Shown: in pieces, positions 49,036 to 60,519 of the stretch
How the letters are laid out: every line of letters starts with the position of its first letter
Numbering within the stretch: position 1 is the first letter of the stretch
Assembly (NCBI RefSeq): GCF_002158865.1
Contig: NZ_CP021455.1
Span: forward strand, 992,001 to 1,056,000
Direction of reading: 5' to 3'
DNA length: 64,000 nucleotides
From: Comamonas serinivorans
Lineage (GTDB): Bacteria > Pseudomonadota > Gammaproteobacteria > Burkholderiales > Burkholderiaceae_C
The notes under the pieces: model-generated
Seen by the model: only the letters and a program-made list of their open reading frames with translations
What the model was told of the DNA's origin: nothing
Databases searched by the model: none
Position numbers and translations under genes: made by a program

Positions 49036-49500
49036 ATGCACACACGGAACCCGCCACTGAGCCGCCGATTCAACCCGTTGCCAGGGCTCGCCCCGTGTGC
49101 GTGGGGTGGCGGGTGGGGGCTGGGGATCGTGGCCCTGCTGTCGGCCTGCACCACGCTGGAGCCGGCCAAGCCGCGGCCATTGCAGAGTGAGGCGCGCAAG
49201 TGCCCCATGCCCAGCTACCCCGCGCAGGCGCAACGGCTTGAGGTGGAGGGCCGGGTGATGGTGCGTGCTACGGTGGCGCTGGACGGCAGCGTGACACAGG
49301 CTGAGGTGGTGGCCTCGGCGGCCAATGCCGCAGCGCGCGCCGCGGTGGGCGAGCTGCCCTTGCACGGGGCCGAGGCGCGAGCGGCCCAAGCGCTCGATGC
49401 CGAAGCCCTGCGCATGGTGCGGGCCTGCCGGTTTGGCGCGGTGACGGGCAACTACACGCCCGCGCAGGTGCAGATTCCCGTGCGCTTTCGCATGGAGTGA
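49036..49500 (+). CDS. Lipoprotein with TonB C-terminal-like domain
   Basis: A 154-residue protein with a lipoprotein signal: a hydrophobic stretch GLGIVALLSAC, the lipobox LSAC with the cysteine near residue 38, then TTLEPAK. The mature part (about 60-154) resembles the TonB C-terminal energy-transfer domain: CPMPSYPAQAQRLEVEGRVM, VRATVALDGSVTQAEVV and a late YTPAQVQIPVRFRM. It has no TonB transmembrane anchor or proline-rich spacer. It probably acts as an outer-membrane-anchored periplasmic protein of unknown partner. ATG 49036 is used; an earlier frame start falls inside the repeat. Confidence 0.8.
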   Translation: MHTRNPPLSRRFNPLPGLAPCAWGGGWGLGIVALLSACTTLEPAKPRPLQSEARKCPMPSYPAQAQRLEVEGRVMVRATVALDGSVTQAEVVASAANAAARAAVGELPLHGAEARAAQALDAEALRMVRACRFGAVTGNYTPAQVQIPVRFRME

Positions 49501-49599
49501 TGATGGCCGGTGTCGCCCGTGGCGACGTGGGCGGGCGGGCCCTGCCCGCTGAGGCTGGGCTCGCGAAGTGCGATGCATCACAAGAGATCACTTGAAAGG

Positions 49600-49649
49600 C
49601 AGTATGGGTTCATGCCCGTTCGAAATGGAACGGGCATGAGCCCATACTG
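49600..49649. repeat. 50-nt palindromic element, copy 11
   Basis: CAGTATGGGT...CCCATACTG; almost the whole arm pairs (the core ATGCCCGTTC/GAACGGGCAT is perfect, with one mismatch in the outer arm). It is the best hairpin of the family, 100 nt after the lipoprotein stop. The rest of 49501-49871 shows no gene. Confidence 0.92.
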
Positions 49650-49871
49650 CTGTCAGTCAAGTGCCTGCAGTTGAATGGCCGAGTAGCAAACGACGCGGCA
49701 GTGGTGTTCACGCCGCTTGCGCCATGGCTGGCTCGCCGGCCACACGCCTCATCGCCGGACCGCCACTGTGGACCACTGGCCTGGACAGCGCCGATGGTCG
49801 TTCGGCGCGCCGGACCAGCGGGTGGCATGCGACCGGGCCTCGCGCCAGGCGCGCGGGCCCGGCCGGAGGCC

Positions 49872-50999
49872 TCACGCGCCGAAGAAGGCCTTCAGCTTGT
49901 CGCGCCAGGTGTCGCCGCTCGGGGTGTGCTTGCCGCCGCCTTTTTTCAGCGACTCGTCCAGCTCCTTGAGCAGCTTGCGCTGGTGCTCGGTCAGCTTGAC
50001 CGGGGTTTCCACCGCCACGTGGCAATAGAGGTCGCCGGGGTAGCTGCCGCGCAGGCCTTTGATGCCTTTGCCGCGCAGGCGGAACTGCTTGCCGGTCTGG
50101 GTTCCGTCGGGGATGTCGATCACGGCCTTGCCACCCAGGGTGGGGACTTCGATCTCGCCGCCCAGCGCCGCGGCGGTGAAGCTGATCGGCACCTCGCAGT
50201 GCAGGTCGTCGCCGTCGCGCTCGAAGATGTCGTGCTTCTTGACGCGCACCTCGATGTAGAGGTCGCCCGGGGGCCCGCCGTTGGGGCTGGGCTCGCCGTT
50301 GCCGGTGCTGCGGATGCGCATGCCGTCGTCGATGCCGGCAGGGATCTTCACCTCCAGCGTCTTGTGGCTCTTGATCTTGCCCTGGCCACGGCAGTCGGTG
50401 CAGGGGTCGGGGATGATCTTGCCGGTGCCGCGGCAGTGCGGGCAGGTCTGCTGCACGCTGAAGAAGCCCTGGCGCATTTGCACCACGCCCTGGCCATGGC
50501 AGGTGTCGCAGGTCTTGGCGCTGGTGCCGGCCTTGGCGCCCGAACCATGGCAGGTCGCGCACTCATCCCAGCTCGGGATGCGGATTTCGGCGTTCTTGCC
50601 GGCGGCCGCTTCTTCCAGCGTGATCTCCATGCCGTAGTTCAGGTCGGCGCCGGCATAGACCTGGCGGCCGCCGCCACCGCGGCGGGACTGGCCGAAGATG
50701 TCGCCGAAGATGTCGCCGAAGGCGTCGGCAAAGCCGCCGAAGCCGTCGGCGCCCGCGCCGCCGCGCATGTTGGGGTCGACGCCGGCATGGCCGTACTGGT
50801 CGTAGGCTGCGCGTTTGTTGCTGTCCGACAGGATCTCGTAGGCTTCCTTGATTTCCTTGAACTTGACCTCGGCCTGCGGGTTGTCCTGGTTGCGGTCGGG
50901 GTGGTATTTCATGGCCGCCTTGCGGTAGGCCTTCTTGATGTCCTCATCGCTGGCGTTCTTGGGCACGCCGAGGACTTCGTAAAAATCAGCTTTGGACAT
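49872..50999 (-). CDS. dnaJ: Chaperone DnaJ
   Basis: A 375-residue class A J-protein. The N-terminal J domain has the HPD motif (MKYHPDRN, about 30-37). A Gly/Phe-rich linker (GGAGADGFGGFADAFGDIFG) follows, then four CxxCxGxG zinc repeats (CATCHGSGA, CDTCHGQGV, CPHCRGTGK, CTDCRGQGK) and the C-terminal substrate domains (PGDLYIEVRVKKHDIFERDG). DnaJ delivers unfolded clients to DnaK and stimulates its ATPase. It is third in the order grpE-dnaK-dnaJ, 234 nt after dnaK. Confidence 0.97.
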   Translation of the reverse strand: MSKADFYEVLGVPKNASDEDIKKAYRKAAMKYHPDRNQDNPQAEVKFKEIKEAYEILSDSNKRAAYDQYGHAGVDPNMRGGAGADGFGGFADAFGDIFGDIFGQSRRGGGGRQVYAGADLNYGMEITLEEAAAGKNAEIRIPSWDECATCHGSGAKAGTSAKTCDTCHGQGVVQMRQGFFSVQQTCPHCRGTGKIIPDPCTDCRGQGKIKSHKTLEVKIPAGIDDGMRIRSTGNGEPSPNGGPPGDLYIEVRVKKHDIFERDGDDLHCEVPISFTAAALGGEIEVPTLGGKAVIDIPDGTQTGKQFRLRGKGIKGLRGSYPGDLYCHVAVETPVKLTEHQRKLLKELDESLKKGGGKHTPSGDTWRDKLKAFFGA

Positions 51000-51233
51000 G
51001 GGTGGGCGTCATGGGGTGTGTGGGCAGGTGAGGGGCAGAGCCCCCAACCGCAGGGCGTGACCGGCACGGGCAGTCGGTCGGGATGTGGCAAAGCCGAGAC
51101 ACCTTGTCAGGCGCCCCGGCTTTGCGGCTGCGTGTCCGGCACCGGTCACGGTGCCCGGTCCGGCGCTGGTCTGCTGTGAGCGCGGACCTGCAGCAGGCGA
51201 CCGGCGGTCCACGCCGGTCACGGGCCGAGCCAC

Positions 51234-53156
<1,923 letters not shown>

Positions 53157-53277
53157 GTTGTGAAACTCCGAAAGATGTTTGATTGAGGCCCATGTCCGGC
53201 TGTGCCCGGGGTTTTTCAAGGGCAAAACAGCGGGATTGGCGCAAAAAACTGCTGATTTTGACGCGTTCGGGGCGTGT

Positions 53278-53835
53278 TCAGCCCTGTGCGACCGTCACCA
53301 GGGCCGGGCGCAGTACGCGATCGGCGATCTGGTAGCCGCGCTGCAGCACGCTGACCACGGTGTTGGCAGGCTGGCCGGTGCCCGGCACCATGCTGATGGC
53401 CTGGTGCAGGGCGGGGTCGAACTTGTCGCCGGCGGCGGGGTTGACCTCGGCCACCTGGTGCTTGTTCAAGGCGCTGATGACCTGGCGCAGCGTGGCTTCG
53501 CTGCCTTCGCGCAGCTGCTCGGCCGTGGCGTTTTCCACGGCCAGGGCCGAGTGCAGGCTGTCCAGCACGGGCAGCAGGCTTTCGGCAAAACCCTCCACGG
53601 CGAACTTGCGGATCTTGGCGATGTCGTCGTCGGCACGGCGGCGCGCGTTCTGCGCATCGGCCAAGGCGCGCAGCGCCTGGTCCTGCGACTCGGTCAATGC
53701 TGCCTGGGCGGCCTTCAGTTCGCTGCCCAGCTGTTCCAGCTGCGCCGTGAGATCGGCCTCATTGGCCGCGGCGGCAGCCTCGATCTCTTCCGGACTCATG
53801 GGGGGGGTGGACAAGGGTTGATTGGGCTCAGACAT
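53278..53835 (-). CDS. grpE: Nucleotide exchange factor GrpE
   Basis: A 185-residue GrpE that releases ADP from DnaK. An N-terminal acidic/helical region (PEEIEAAAAANEADLTAQLE) is followed by the long coiled coil (RALADAQNARRRADDDIAKI). The signature FAESLLPVLDSLHSALA and the C-terminal beta domain (HQAISMVPGTGQPANTVVSV, GYQIADRVLRPALVTV) complete it. It is the first gene of grpE-dnaK-dnaJ. A CTTGAAA element at 53901-53907 on the minus strand resembles a sigma-32 -35 box, but the -10 match is weak. Confidence 0.95.
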   Translation of the reverse strand: MSEPNQPLSTPPMSPEEIEAAAAANEADLTAQLEQLGSELKAAQAALTESQDQALRALADAQNARRRADDDIAKIRKFAVEGFAESLLPVLDSLHSALAVENATAEQLREGSEATLRQVISALNKHQVAEVNPAAGDKFDPALHQAISMVPGTGQPANTVVSVLQRGYQIADRVLRPALVTVAQG

Positions 53836-54645
53836 GCGGACGTGGATGAAATGCGTTGATTGAAAAGGGTTGTTGTGCCATCTGGATGCCATTGCCACGC
53901 TTTCAAGGGTGGCGGATCTGGGGCCCTGCGGCGCCCGGCAGCGGCGATGGATGAGGGCGGAATCATAGGGGCATGGGCAGGGGCTTCTGCGCGGGCTGCC
54001 GGGCGGCTGGTCCCGCACGTGAACCGGCGGCCTGCCCCAACGTGGGGCTGGGAGCGTTCTGGGATGGAAGCCGGCCCCGTTGTGGCCCGCACCGGGCGCG
54101 GCCAGACGGCCTTGCTGCACCGGCAGACCTGGCACGTCGGCCAGCTCAAAAGCCGCTGCCAGGGTGAGGGTGGTTGTTCGGACTCTGAGCAGGCGCGGAA
54201 CCACGCCGTTGAGTTGGGAGATGTTCTGCGGTTTGATGACGCTCATTTTCAGAGCAGTCAGCTGGGACCCGAGCGCCATGCACCGCGCCGAATCGGCCAA
54301 GCCGGCGGGGGCGCGCTACCCGGCCAATCAGGACGCCATCGGCATCGAGATCGTGGGACTGGTCCATGGGGTGACGCGTCCGGCCGGGCCGGATCTGGCC
54401 GAGCCGGGTCTGGCCGAGCTGGGTCTGGCCGAGCTGGTCTGCGAAGCCGTGACGCCGGAGCAGAGCGCCGCTGGCGTACGGGTGCGGCAGTTGAAGGCCA
54501 AGTTTCAGGTGTCCGACACCGGGGCCGTCCGCCATCCCGTCGTGTCGTGGAGGAACCTCACCTACGCGAGCATGGCGCAGGGGTGAGAGGCCGATGCGAG
54601 TGACCGATGGAGGCGGCAGATCGGTGAAGATCAAATCGATCAAAG
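53836..54645. other. Gene-poor region upstream of grpE with a 15-nt tandem repeat
   Basis: No protein is convincing on either strand over about 800 nt. At 54391-54435 there are three tandem copies of GGGTCTGGCCGAGCT (first copy with two changes). The region must contain the heat-shock promoter of grpE near its left end. Confidence 0.45.
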
Positions 54646-54695
54646 TAGTATGGGCTAGTTACCGTTGAATGATCAACGATAACCAGCCCATACTC
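54646..54695. repeat. 50-nt palindromic element, copy 12
   Basis: TAGTATGGGC...GCCCATACTC with near-perfect arms (GGGCTAGTTA against TAACCAGCCC) and core ACCGTTGA/TCAACGAT. It lies about 60 nt beyond the FKBP gene stop. Confidence 0.9.
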
Positions 54696-54756
54696 CAGGA
54701 GAAACTCGCCCGCCTCAACAGGCAGGGCGGCACGGCCGCGGCGTTGCCGCGAGCGC

Positions 54757-55098
54757 TCAGCGCACGCCCAGCAGTTCGACGTCGAACACCAGCGTGGCGT
54801 TGGGCGGAATCACGCCGCCTGCGCCCTGGGCGCCATAGCCCAGTTCGGGCGGGATGGTCAGCGTGCGCTGGCCACCCACCTTCATGCCGGCGACGCCTTG
54901 GTCCCAGCCCCGGATGACCATGCCCTGGCCCAGGCCGAATGCGAACGGCTGGTTGCGGTCACGGCTGGAGTCGAACTTGCGGCCCTTGGCGCCGTTTTCC
55001 AGCAGCCAGCCGGTGTAGTGCACGCTGACCTGCTGGCCAGCCTCGGCGGTGGCGCCGGTGCCCACCACGGTGTCTTCGATCTTCAATGCGTCTGTCAT
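54757..55098 (-). CDS. FKBP-type peptidyl-prolyl cis-trans isomerase
   Basis: A 113-residue single-domain FKBP without signal peptide or extra domain. The family block is clear: VSVHYTGWLLENGAKGRKFD, SSRDRNQPFAFGLGQGMVIR, GWDQGVAGMKVGGQRTLTIP and IPPNATLVFDVELLGV. It isomerises proline bonds in the cytoplasm; the client is unknown. It begins two bases after the stop of the HxlR regulator gene, so the two are one transcript. Confidence 0.95.
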   Translation of the reverse strand: MTDALKIEDTVVGTGATAEAGQQVSVHYTGWLLENGAKGRKFDSSRDRNQPFAFGLGQGMVIRGWDQGVAGMKVGGQRTLTIPPELGYGAQGAGGVIPPNATLVFDVELLGVR

Positions 55099-55099
55099 G

Positions 55100-55426
55100 T
55101 CATTCCTGGGGAGGGGGGGATTTCTTCTTGCCCTGGGCCGACGCCCATTTGGTGGCAAAGGCCTGCAGATCAGCCAGGCGTTTGAGCAGGTCCATGCCGC
55201 TGGGCGTCAGGCAATAGCCTTCGCCGCCATGGCCGACGAGGTTGGCGGCGCGCAATTCCTTCAGGCGCGTGTTCAGGGTGTTGGGCGTGATGTTGCCCAC
55301 GCTGTCCTGCAGCAGCCGGAAGGTCTGGGGATGGCCATCGCGCAGCGCCCACAGCACACGCATGGCATACCGCGCCTCCAACAAGCCAAGCAGCTCGTTG
55401 GTGGCGGCGCTTTCCTTGGTGCTCAT
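55100..55426 (-). CDS. HxlR-type winged-helix transcriptional regulator
   Basis: A 108-residue regulator with the HxlR/winged-helix layout: ARYAMRVLWALRDGHPQTFR, LQDSVGNITPNTLNTRLKEL, AANLVGHGGEGYCLTPSGMD. These proteins usually repress or activate neighbouring genes in response to redox or electrophile signals, often through a cysteine; only one cysteine (YCLT) is present. It precedes and is coupled to the FKBP gene and may control it. Confidence 0.85.
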   Translation of the reverse strand: MSTKESAATNELLGLLEARYAMRVLWALRDGHPQTFRLLQDSVGNITPNTLNTRLKELRAANLVGHGGEGYCLTPSGMDLLKRLADLQAFATKWASAQGKKKSPPPQE

Positions 55427-56005
55427 GGGCTCTCCTGCATACGTTCTGACTCCGGCACCCTGGGCACTCCAGCATCATGCGCTTGGCAGCAAGGGTGCAA
55501 CAAGGTGTCTAGCTCGCCAAACTATAGCGGAATTTTCTCTCTGCTACGAGTTTCATAGCTTCCCGGCAATCTGGGCGCCGATTTTCGATGCGTATTTACA
55601 ACGGCTTACAGGCGGCCGCGGAGGGGCGTCGTCCCCCTTGGGTTGTGGGAAACCGGGCCGATCCGGCCAGTCCGGTGGGCAGCCGATGAGGCGGCGTTGC
55701 AGCTCGCTGCCGCTCATCGCGTGGACTGGTTGGTGCCCCAGGCCATGGGCGGATGGCGTTGCCGTTGATCATGCCCAACAGCACGAGGGCTCAGGCGGCC
55801 AGCATCAGCCGGTATCTGCATCCGGGGGGGGCGTGGGGCGCATCAGGCTCAGGTGCGGTTCGGCTTCACCCAATCAGTGCCATCCCGCCTCCTCGGCAAC
55901 AGGGTTCGAGGTTGCCCAGGCCATCTTTTCGTGCCGCAAGACCCCGGCCGCTGACGCCTGATGCGGGGCGCGCCCAAGCGGGGCGCGCCACCACCCCTGG
56001 CGCGT
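55427..56005. other. Gene-poor intergenic region
   Basis: No supported gene in these 579 nt. A comparatively AT-rich stretch at 55520-55600 just upstream of the HxlR gene is the likely promoter for the HxlR-FKBP pair. No 50-nt repeat is present. Confidence 0.4.
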
Positions 56006-58048
56006 TCAGACCGTCTCGGCCATGCCCTGGTGGCGCAACAGGGCGTCCAGGCTGGGTTCGCGCCCCCGGAAGGCCTTGAACGACTCGATGGCCGGGCGGC
56101 TGCCACCCGCTTCCAGGATGGACTGGCGGTAGCGGCGGCCGGTCTCCACGCTGTGGCGGCCCTCGGCGTCCATGGTCTCTTCAAAGGCGGCGTAGGCATC
56201 GGCAGACAGCACCTCGGCCCACTTGTAGCTGTAGTAGCCGGCGGAATAGCCGCCCGCGAAGATGTGGCTGAAGGTGTGGGCCGAGCGGTTGTAGGGCGCC
56301 GTGGGCAGCACGGCGGCTTCGGCGCGCACGCGCGCCAGCACCTCGGCCACGTCGGGCTGGGCGGTGGCCGCATGCAGTTCCATGTCGAACAGCGCGAACT
56401 CGATCTGGCGCACCGTCTGCATGCCGGCCTGGTAGTTCTTGGCCGCGGTCATCTTGTCGAACAGCGCGCGGGGCAGCGGCTCGCCGGTCTCCACATGGGC
56501 CGTCATGTGCGAGAGCACGTTCCACTCCCAGCAGAAGTTCTCCATGAACTGGCTGGGCAGCTCCACCGCATCCCACTCGACGCCGCTGATGCCCGACACG
56601 TCGTGGTCGTTCACCTGCGTGAGCATGTGGTGGATGCCGTGTCCGAACTCGTGGAACAGCGTGGTGACGTCGTCGTGGGTGAGCAGCGGTGGCTTGCCGC
56701 CCACGCCGGCGGCGAAGTTGCACACCAGCTGTGCAATCGGCGTCTGCAGCGTGCCCGTGTCGGGGCGCAGCCAGCGCGAGCGCACGTCGTCCATCCAGGC
56801 ACCACCGCGCTTGCCGGCGCGTGCGTCGGGGTCGAGGTAGAACTGGCCCAGCAGCTGGCCATCGCGTTCGATGCGGTAGAACTCCACCGTGGGGGCCCAC
56901 ACCGGGGCCAGGTCGCGGCGAATGGCGACCTCGAACAGCGTCTCGACGATCTTGAACAGGCCTTGCAGCACCTTGGGCGCCTGGAAGTACTGCTTCACCT
57001 CCTGTTCGCTGAAGGCGTAGCGCGCTTCCTTGAGCTGCTCGCCGATGTAGCTCCAATCCCAGGGCTGGGGGTCGGCGATGCCGAGCTGGTCGCGGGCGAA
57101 GGCGCGCAGGTCGGCCACATCGCGCTCGGCGTAGGGCTTGGCCTTGGCGGCCAACTCGCGCAAGAACGCCATCACTTGCTCGGGGGTGTCGGCCATCTTG
57201 GGCACCAGCGAAACCTGGGCGAAGTTGTCGTAGCCCAGCAGCTGGGCTTCTTCGCGGCGCTTGGCCAGCAGGGCGTCGATGATGGCGGTGTTGTCGTAGG
57301 CGCGCGCATCGCCCTCGGCCTGGTCCGAGGCCCGGGTGACGTAGGCGCGGTACAGGCGCTCGCGCAGGGCGCTGGAGCGCGCGAACTGCATCACGGGCAG
57401 GTAGCTCGGCAGCTTCAGCGTCAGCTTGTAGCCGTCGCGGCCGTCGGCCTGGGCGGCCTCGCGCGCCGCCTGCTTCACGTCGTCGGGCACTCCGGCCAGC
57501 TCGTCTTCGCTGGCGTAGTCGGCAAAGGCGTCGGTCGCATCCAGCACGTTCTCGCTGAACTTCTGCGCCAGGGCGGCCTGTTCTTCCTGCAGCTCGGCAA
57601 AGCGGGCCTTGGCCTCGCCCTGCAGCTCGGCGCCGCCCAGCACAAAGCCGCGCAGCGCGTTTTTCAGGGCCTGCTGCTGGGCCGCATCCAGCGTGGCCGG
57701 GTCGATCTGCTTGTACTTGGCGTACAGGCGCTCGTCCGCACCCAGGCGGGTCCAGAACTCGGTGACCTGGGGCAGGGCGGCGTTGTAGGCCGCGCGCAGC
57801 TCGGGCGTGTCGGCCACGGCGTTCAGGTGGCCCACCATGCCCCAGGCCCGTCCCAGCCGCTCCGTGGCGACGTCCAGCACCCGCGCCATGGCCGTCCACT
57901 CGGCCGGAAAGTCGGCTTGCACCACGGTGTCCAGCGCCGCGCCGGCGTCGGCGATGAGGCGCGCGATGGCCGGGGCCACATCGGTGGGCTGCACGGCGTC
58001 GAAACGGGGCAGGCCGGAGAAATCGAGCAAGGGGTTGGGCGTTGTCAT
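56006..58048 (-). CDS. prlC: Oligopeptidase A (M3 family metallopeptidase)
   Basis: A 680-residue cytoplasmic zinc peptidase. The M3 motif TLFHEFGHGIHHML holds HEFGH, with the third ligand glutamate in SGVEWDAVELPSQFMENF downstream. The N-terminus NPLLDFSGLPRFDAVQPTDV is typical of oligopeptidase A/PrlC rather than peptidyl-dipeptidase Dcp. It degrades signal peptides and other short peptides. It stands alone, with a gene-poor stretch downstream and about 110 nt separating it from the AraC-type gene upstream. Confidence 0.95.
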   Translation of the reverse strand: MTTPNPLLDFSGLPRFDAVQPTDVAPAIARLIADAGAALDTVVQADFPAEWTAMARVLDVATERLGRAWGMVGHLNAVADTPELRAAYNAALPQVTEFWTRLGADERLYAKYKQIDPATLDAAQQQALKNALRGFVLGGAELQGEAKARFAELQEEQAALAQKFSENVLDATDAFADYASEDELAGVPDDVKQAAREAAQADGRDGYKLTLKLPSYLPVMQFARSSALRERLYRAYVTRASDQAEGDARAYDNTAIIDALLAKRREEAQLLGYDNFAQVSLVPKMADTPEQVMAFLRELAAKAKPYAERDVADLRAFARDQLGIADPQPWDWSYIGEQLKEARYAFSEQEVKQYFQAPKVLQGLFKIVETLFEVAIRRDLAPVWAPTVEFYRIERDGQLLGQFYLDPDARAGKRGGAWMDDVRSRWLRPDTGTLQTPIAQLVCNFAAGVGGKPPLLTHDDVTTLFHEFGHGIHHMLTQVNDHDVSGISGVEWDAVELPSQFMENFCWEWNVLSHMTAHVETGEPLPRALFDKMTAAKNYQAGMQTVRQIEFALFDMELHAATAQPDVAEVLARVRAEAAVLPTAPYNRSAHTFSHIFAGGYSAGYYSYKWAEVLSADAYAAFEETMDAEGRHSVETGRRYRQSILEAGGSRPAIESFKAFRGREPSLDALLRHQGMAETV

Positions 58049-58160
58049 GTCAGGCGAGGTGGGGGCGGTTGGGCGGGGATCAAGCCAGGCGGCTTGGCAT
58101 GGATCAGCGGTGCAGGCAGTATGGCAGAGCTGGCGTTAGTGGTTGAATGGGGAGGGCGCA

Positions 58161-59159
58161 TTACCCCTGCTCGCTGAGCAGGCGGGCCCGATAGGCGCCC
58201 GGCGGGCTGCCGGTCCAGGTCTTGAAGGCGCGCTGAAACGCCGCCGCGCTGGAAAAGCCCAGTTCGTCGGCCAGCGTGGCGAAATGGGTGAGGCCGGTGG
58301 CCAGGCGCGCGATGGCCATGTCGCGCCGCAGCTCGTCTTTCAGGGCCTGCCAGGACGTGCCCGAGGCCGCCAGCTGGCGCTGCAGCGTGGCGGCGGACAC
58401 GTGCAGGCTCTGCGCGATGTCGGCCAGGCCGGGCCAGCGTTCGTCGGCCTGCAGGTGGTGTTGCAACTGTGCCCGCACGCGCGCGTCCATGCCCTCGCGC
58501 TCGCGCTTGGGCGCGATGACCGAGGCCGGCCAGCTGGCGATGAAGCTGCGCACCGCGGCCTCGTCGCGGCTGAAGGCACGCGGCAGCCGCTTGGCGTCGA
58601 ACCAGAAGGCGGTGTGGGCCTGGCCGAACCGCAGGCTGGCCGGAAACACCAGGCCGTAGTCGTTGACGTGAGCGGGCTGCTCGAAGGCGAACTCGAAGCG
58701 CTGCACCTTCAGCGAACCGCCGGCCAGCCAGGCGGCCAGGCGCCACATCACGCGCAGCAGGAATTCGTGCAGGAAGCGGGCGGGCCGCGTCCCTGGGTGC
58801 GCGGTGATCACCAGCCCGGCCAGTGCGCCCTCGCGCACCAGCTCGGTGTGCACGTCGTCTTGCAGCACGGTGAAGCCCAGGCAGACGCGGCGCAAGGCCG
58901 CCTCCAGGTCGCGTGAGCCCAGCGCCGAGCGCGTGAGCAGCTCCAGGCCGCCGCGCTTGATGGGCCGGCTCAGCAGCCCCAGGGCCTCGTCGTTCAGCGC
59001 CATCATCAGGGCGCGGAACAGCGCGATGTACTGCGCCGAGGTCACGCGGGCGCTGTCAACGGCCAGCAGTTCCGGCGCGATGCCGGCGGCGCGCAGCAGG
59101 GGCTCGGGCGCGCGGCCCTGGGCCCGCGCGCCTTCCAGCATGCCGCGGACCAGGTGCAT
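58161..59159 (-). CDS. AraC family transcriptional regulator
   Basis: A 332-residue regulator with an N-terminal arabinose-binding-like domain of the ArsR/OruR type (about 1-200, LLRAAGIAPELLAVDSARVT, GFTVLQDDVHTELV) and a C-terminal double HTH (about 230-330). The latter includes VSAATLQRQLAASGTSWQAL and LGFSSAAAFQRAFKTWTGSPPGAYR in two blocks. The long frame continues upstream without family similarity, so the ATG at 59159 is used. It is divergent from the thiolase cluster with 162 nt between starts, and probably controls it in response to the substrate or its CoA ester. Confidence 0.88.
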   Translation of the reverse strand: MHLVRGMLEGARAQGRAPEPLLRAAGIAPELLAVDSARVTSAQYIALFRALMMALNDEALGLLSRPIKRGGLELLTRSALGSRDLEAALRRVCLGFTVLQDDVHTELVREGALAGLVITAHPGTRPARFLHEFLLRVMWRLAAWLAGGSLKVQRFEFAFEQPAHVNDYGLVFPASLRFGQAHTAFWFDAKRLPRAFSRDEAAVRSFIASWPASVIAPKREREGMDARVRAQLQHHLQADERWPGLADIAQSLHVSAATLQRQLAASGTSWQALKDELRRDMAIARLATGLTHFATLADELGFSSAAAFQRAFKTWTGSPPGAYRARLLSEQG

Positions 59160-59321
59160 GGACGCCGTGTGGGGAGCGAGTGCCTTGGCCAGCACAGGTT
59201 GAGGTGTTTTGCGAGGGGAATGAGGTGATTTGGCATGGGCCAAAACGCGCGTCGATTCTACGATTTGGGCCACATGCAGCGCGAAGGTGCGCTGCCTTCC
59301 GCACAGCGTCCAGGAGCAGCC

Positions 59322-60506
59322 ATGAGTCGTGATGTCGTCGTCGCCGGTGTCGGCATGATCCCGTTTGCCAAGCCGGGCAAGCACGATCCCTACTTCCAGA
59401 TGGCCGCCACGGCCACGCGGGCCGCGCTGGGCGACGCCGGCGTGGCCTACGGTCAGATCCAGCAGGCCTACGTGGGCTATGTGTACGGCGACTCGACCTC
59501 GGGCCAGCGTGCACTGTACGAAGTCGGCATGACGGGGATTCCCGTCGTCAACGTCAACAACAACTGCTCGACCGGCTCGACCGCGCTGTTCCTGGCGCGC
59601 CAGGCCATCGCCTCGGGCGCCGCCGACTGTGTGCTGGCGCTGGGGTTCGAGCAGATGAACCCCGGCGCGCTGGGCTCGGTGTTCGCCGATCGACCCAGCC
59701 CGTTCGACCGTTTCGATCAGGCCACCGACGAGCTGGTGGGCCATGGCGAGATCCCGCTTGCGCTGCGCTACTTTGGCGGCGCCGGCAAGGCGCACATGGA
59801 CGAATTCGGCACCCAGCTGTCCACCTTTGCCAAGATCCGTGCCAAGGCCAGCCGCCATGCCGCCCGCAACCCCCTGGCGCTGTTCCGCACCGAGGTGACC
59901 GAGGACGAGGTGATGGCCGCCCCCGTGATGTGGGAGGGCGTGATGACGCGGCTCATGGCCTGTCCGCCCACCTGCGGCGCGGCGGCGGCCGTGCTGTGCT
60001 CCGACGCCTTTGCGCAAAAGCATGGCCTGAGCCGCGGCGTGCGCATCAAGGCCCAGGCCATGACGACGGACACGCCCGCTGCCTTCGAGGCGCGCGACAT
60101 GCGCGAGGTGGTCGGGTTCAGCATGGCGCGCGCCGCCGCCCAGCAGGTGTACGAGGCCGCTGGCGTCGGGCCGGCCGACCTCGACGTGGTGGAACTGCAC
60201 GACTGCTTCGCCCACAACGAGCTGCTGAGCTACGAGGCCCTGGGCCTGTGCCCCGTGGGCGGGGCCGAGCAATTCGTGCTGGATGGCGACAACACCTATG
60301 GCGGCCGCGTCGTCACCAACCCCTCGGGTGGGCTGCTGTCCAAAGGGCACCCGCTGGGCGCCACGGGGCTGGCGCAGTGCACCGAGCTGGTCCAGCAGCT
60401 GCGCGGCACGGCCGAGGCGCGACAGGTCGAGGGCGCGCGCCTGGCGCTGCAGCACAACCTCGGGCTGGGCGGCGCCTGCGTGGTGACCCTGTACGAACGC
60501 GTCTGA
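59322..60506 (+). CDS. Thiolase family protein, SCP-x/lipid-transfer type
   Basis: A 394-residue thiolase-fold enzyme. The N-terminal block VAGVGMIPFAKPGKHDPYFQ and the nucleophile cysteine in VNNNCSTGSTALFLARQ are clear. The late GGxxxxGHPLGATG signature appears as SGGLLSKGHPLGATGLAQC. The C-terminal active-site cysteine and histidine context is close to SCP-x rather than FadA. Such enzymes cleave 3-oxoacyl-CoA, including branched or steroid side chains. It leads a same-strand cluster with two hot-dog proteins, an SDR and an acyl-CoA ligase; the next gene starts 13 nt downstream. Confidence 0.9.
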   Translation: MSRDVVVAGVGMIPFAKPGKHDPYFQMAATATRAALGDAGVAYGQIQQAYVGYVYGDSTSGQRALYEVGMTGIPVVNVNNNCSTGSTALFLARQAIASGAADCVLALGFEQMNPGALGSVFADRPSPFDRFDQATDELVGHGEIPLALRYFGGAGKAHMDEFGTQLSTFAKIRAKASRHAARNPLALFRTEVTEDEVMAAPVMWEGVMTRLMACPPTCGAAAAVLCSDAFAQKHGLSRGVRIKAQAMTTDTPAAFEARDMREVVGFSMARAAAQQVYEAAGVGPADLDVVELHDCFAHNELLSYEALGLCPVGGAEQFVLDGDNTYGGRVVTNPSGGLLSKGHPLGATGLAQCTELVQQLRGTAEARQVEGARLALQHNLGLGGACVVTLYERV

Positions 60507-60519
60507 CCCCGGAGCCCCC

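Noticed and set aside
53860..54603. Possible protein gene upstream of grpE
   Set aside because: Frames on both strands are compositionally biased, contain a tandem repeat and show no domain; treated as non-coding.
55961..58177. Very long open frame (about 740 codons) antisense to the M3 peptidase gene
   Set aside because: It mirrors prlC codon positions, is rich in Val/Leu/Gly/His/Gln as a reverse-frame artefact, and the sense strand has all M3 motifs.
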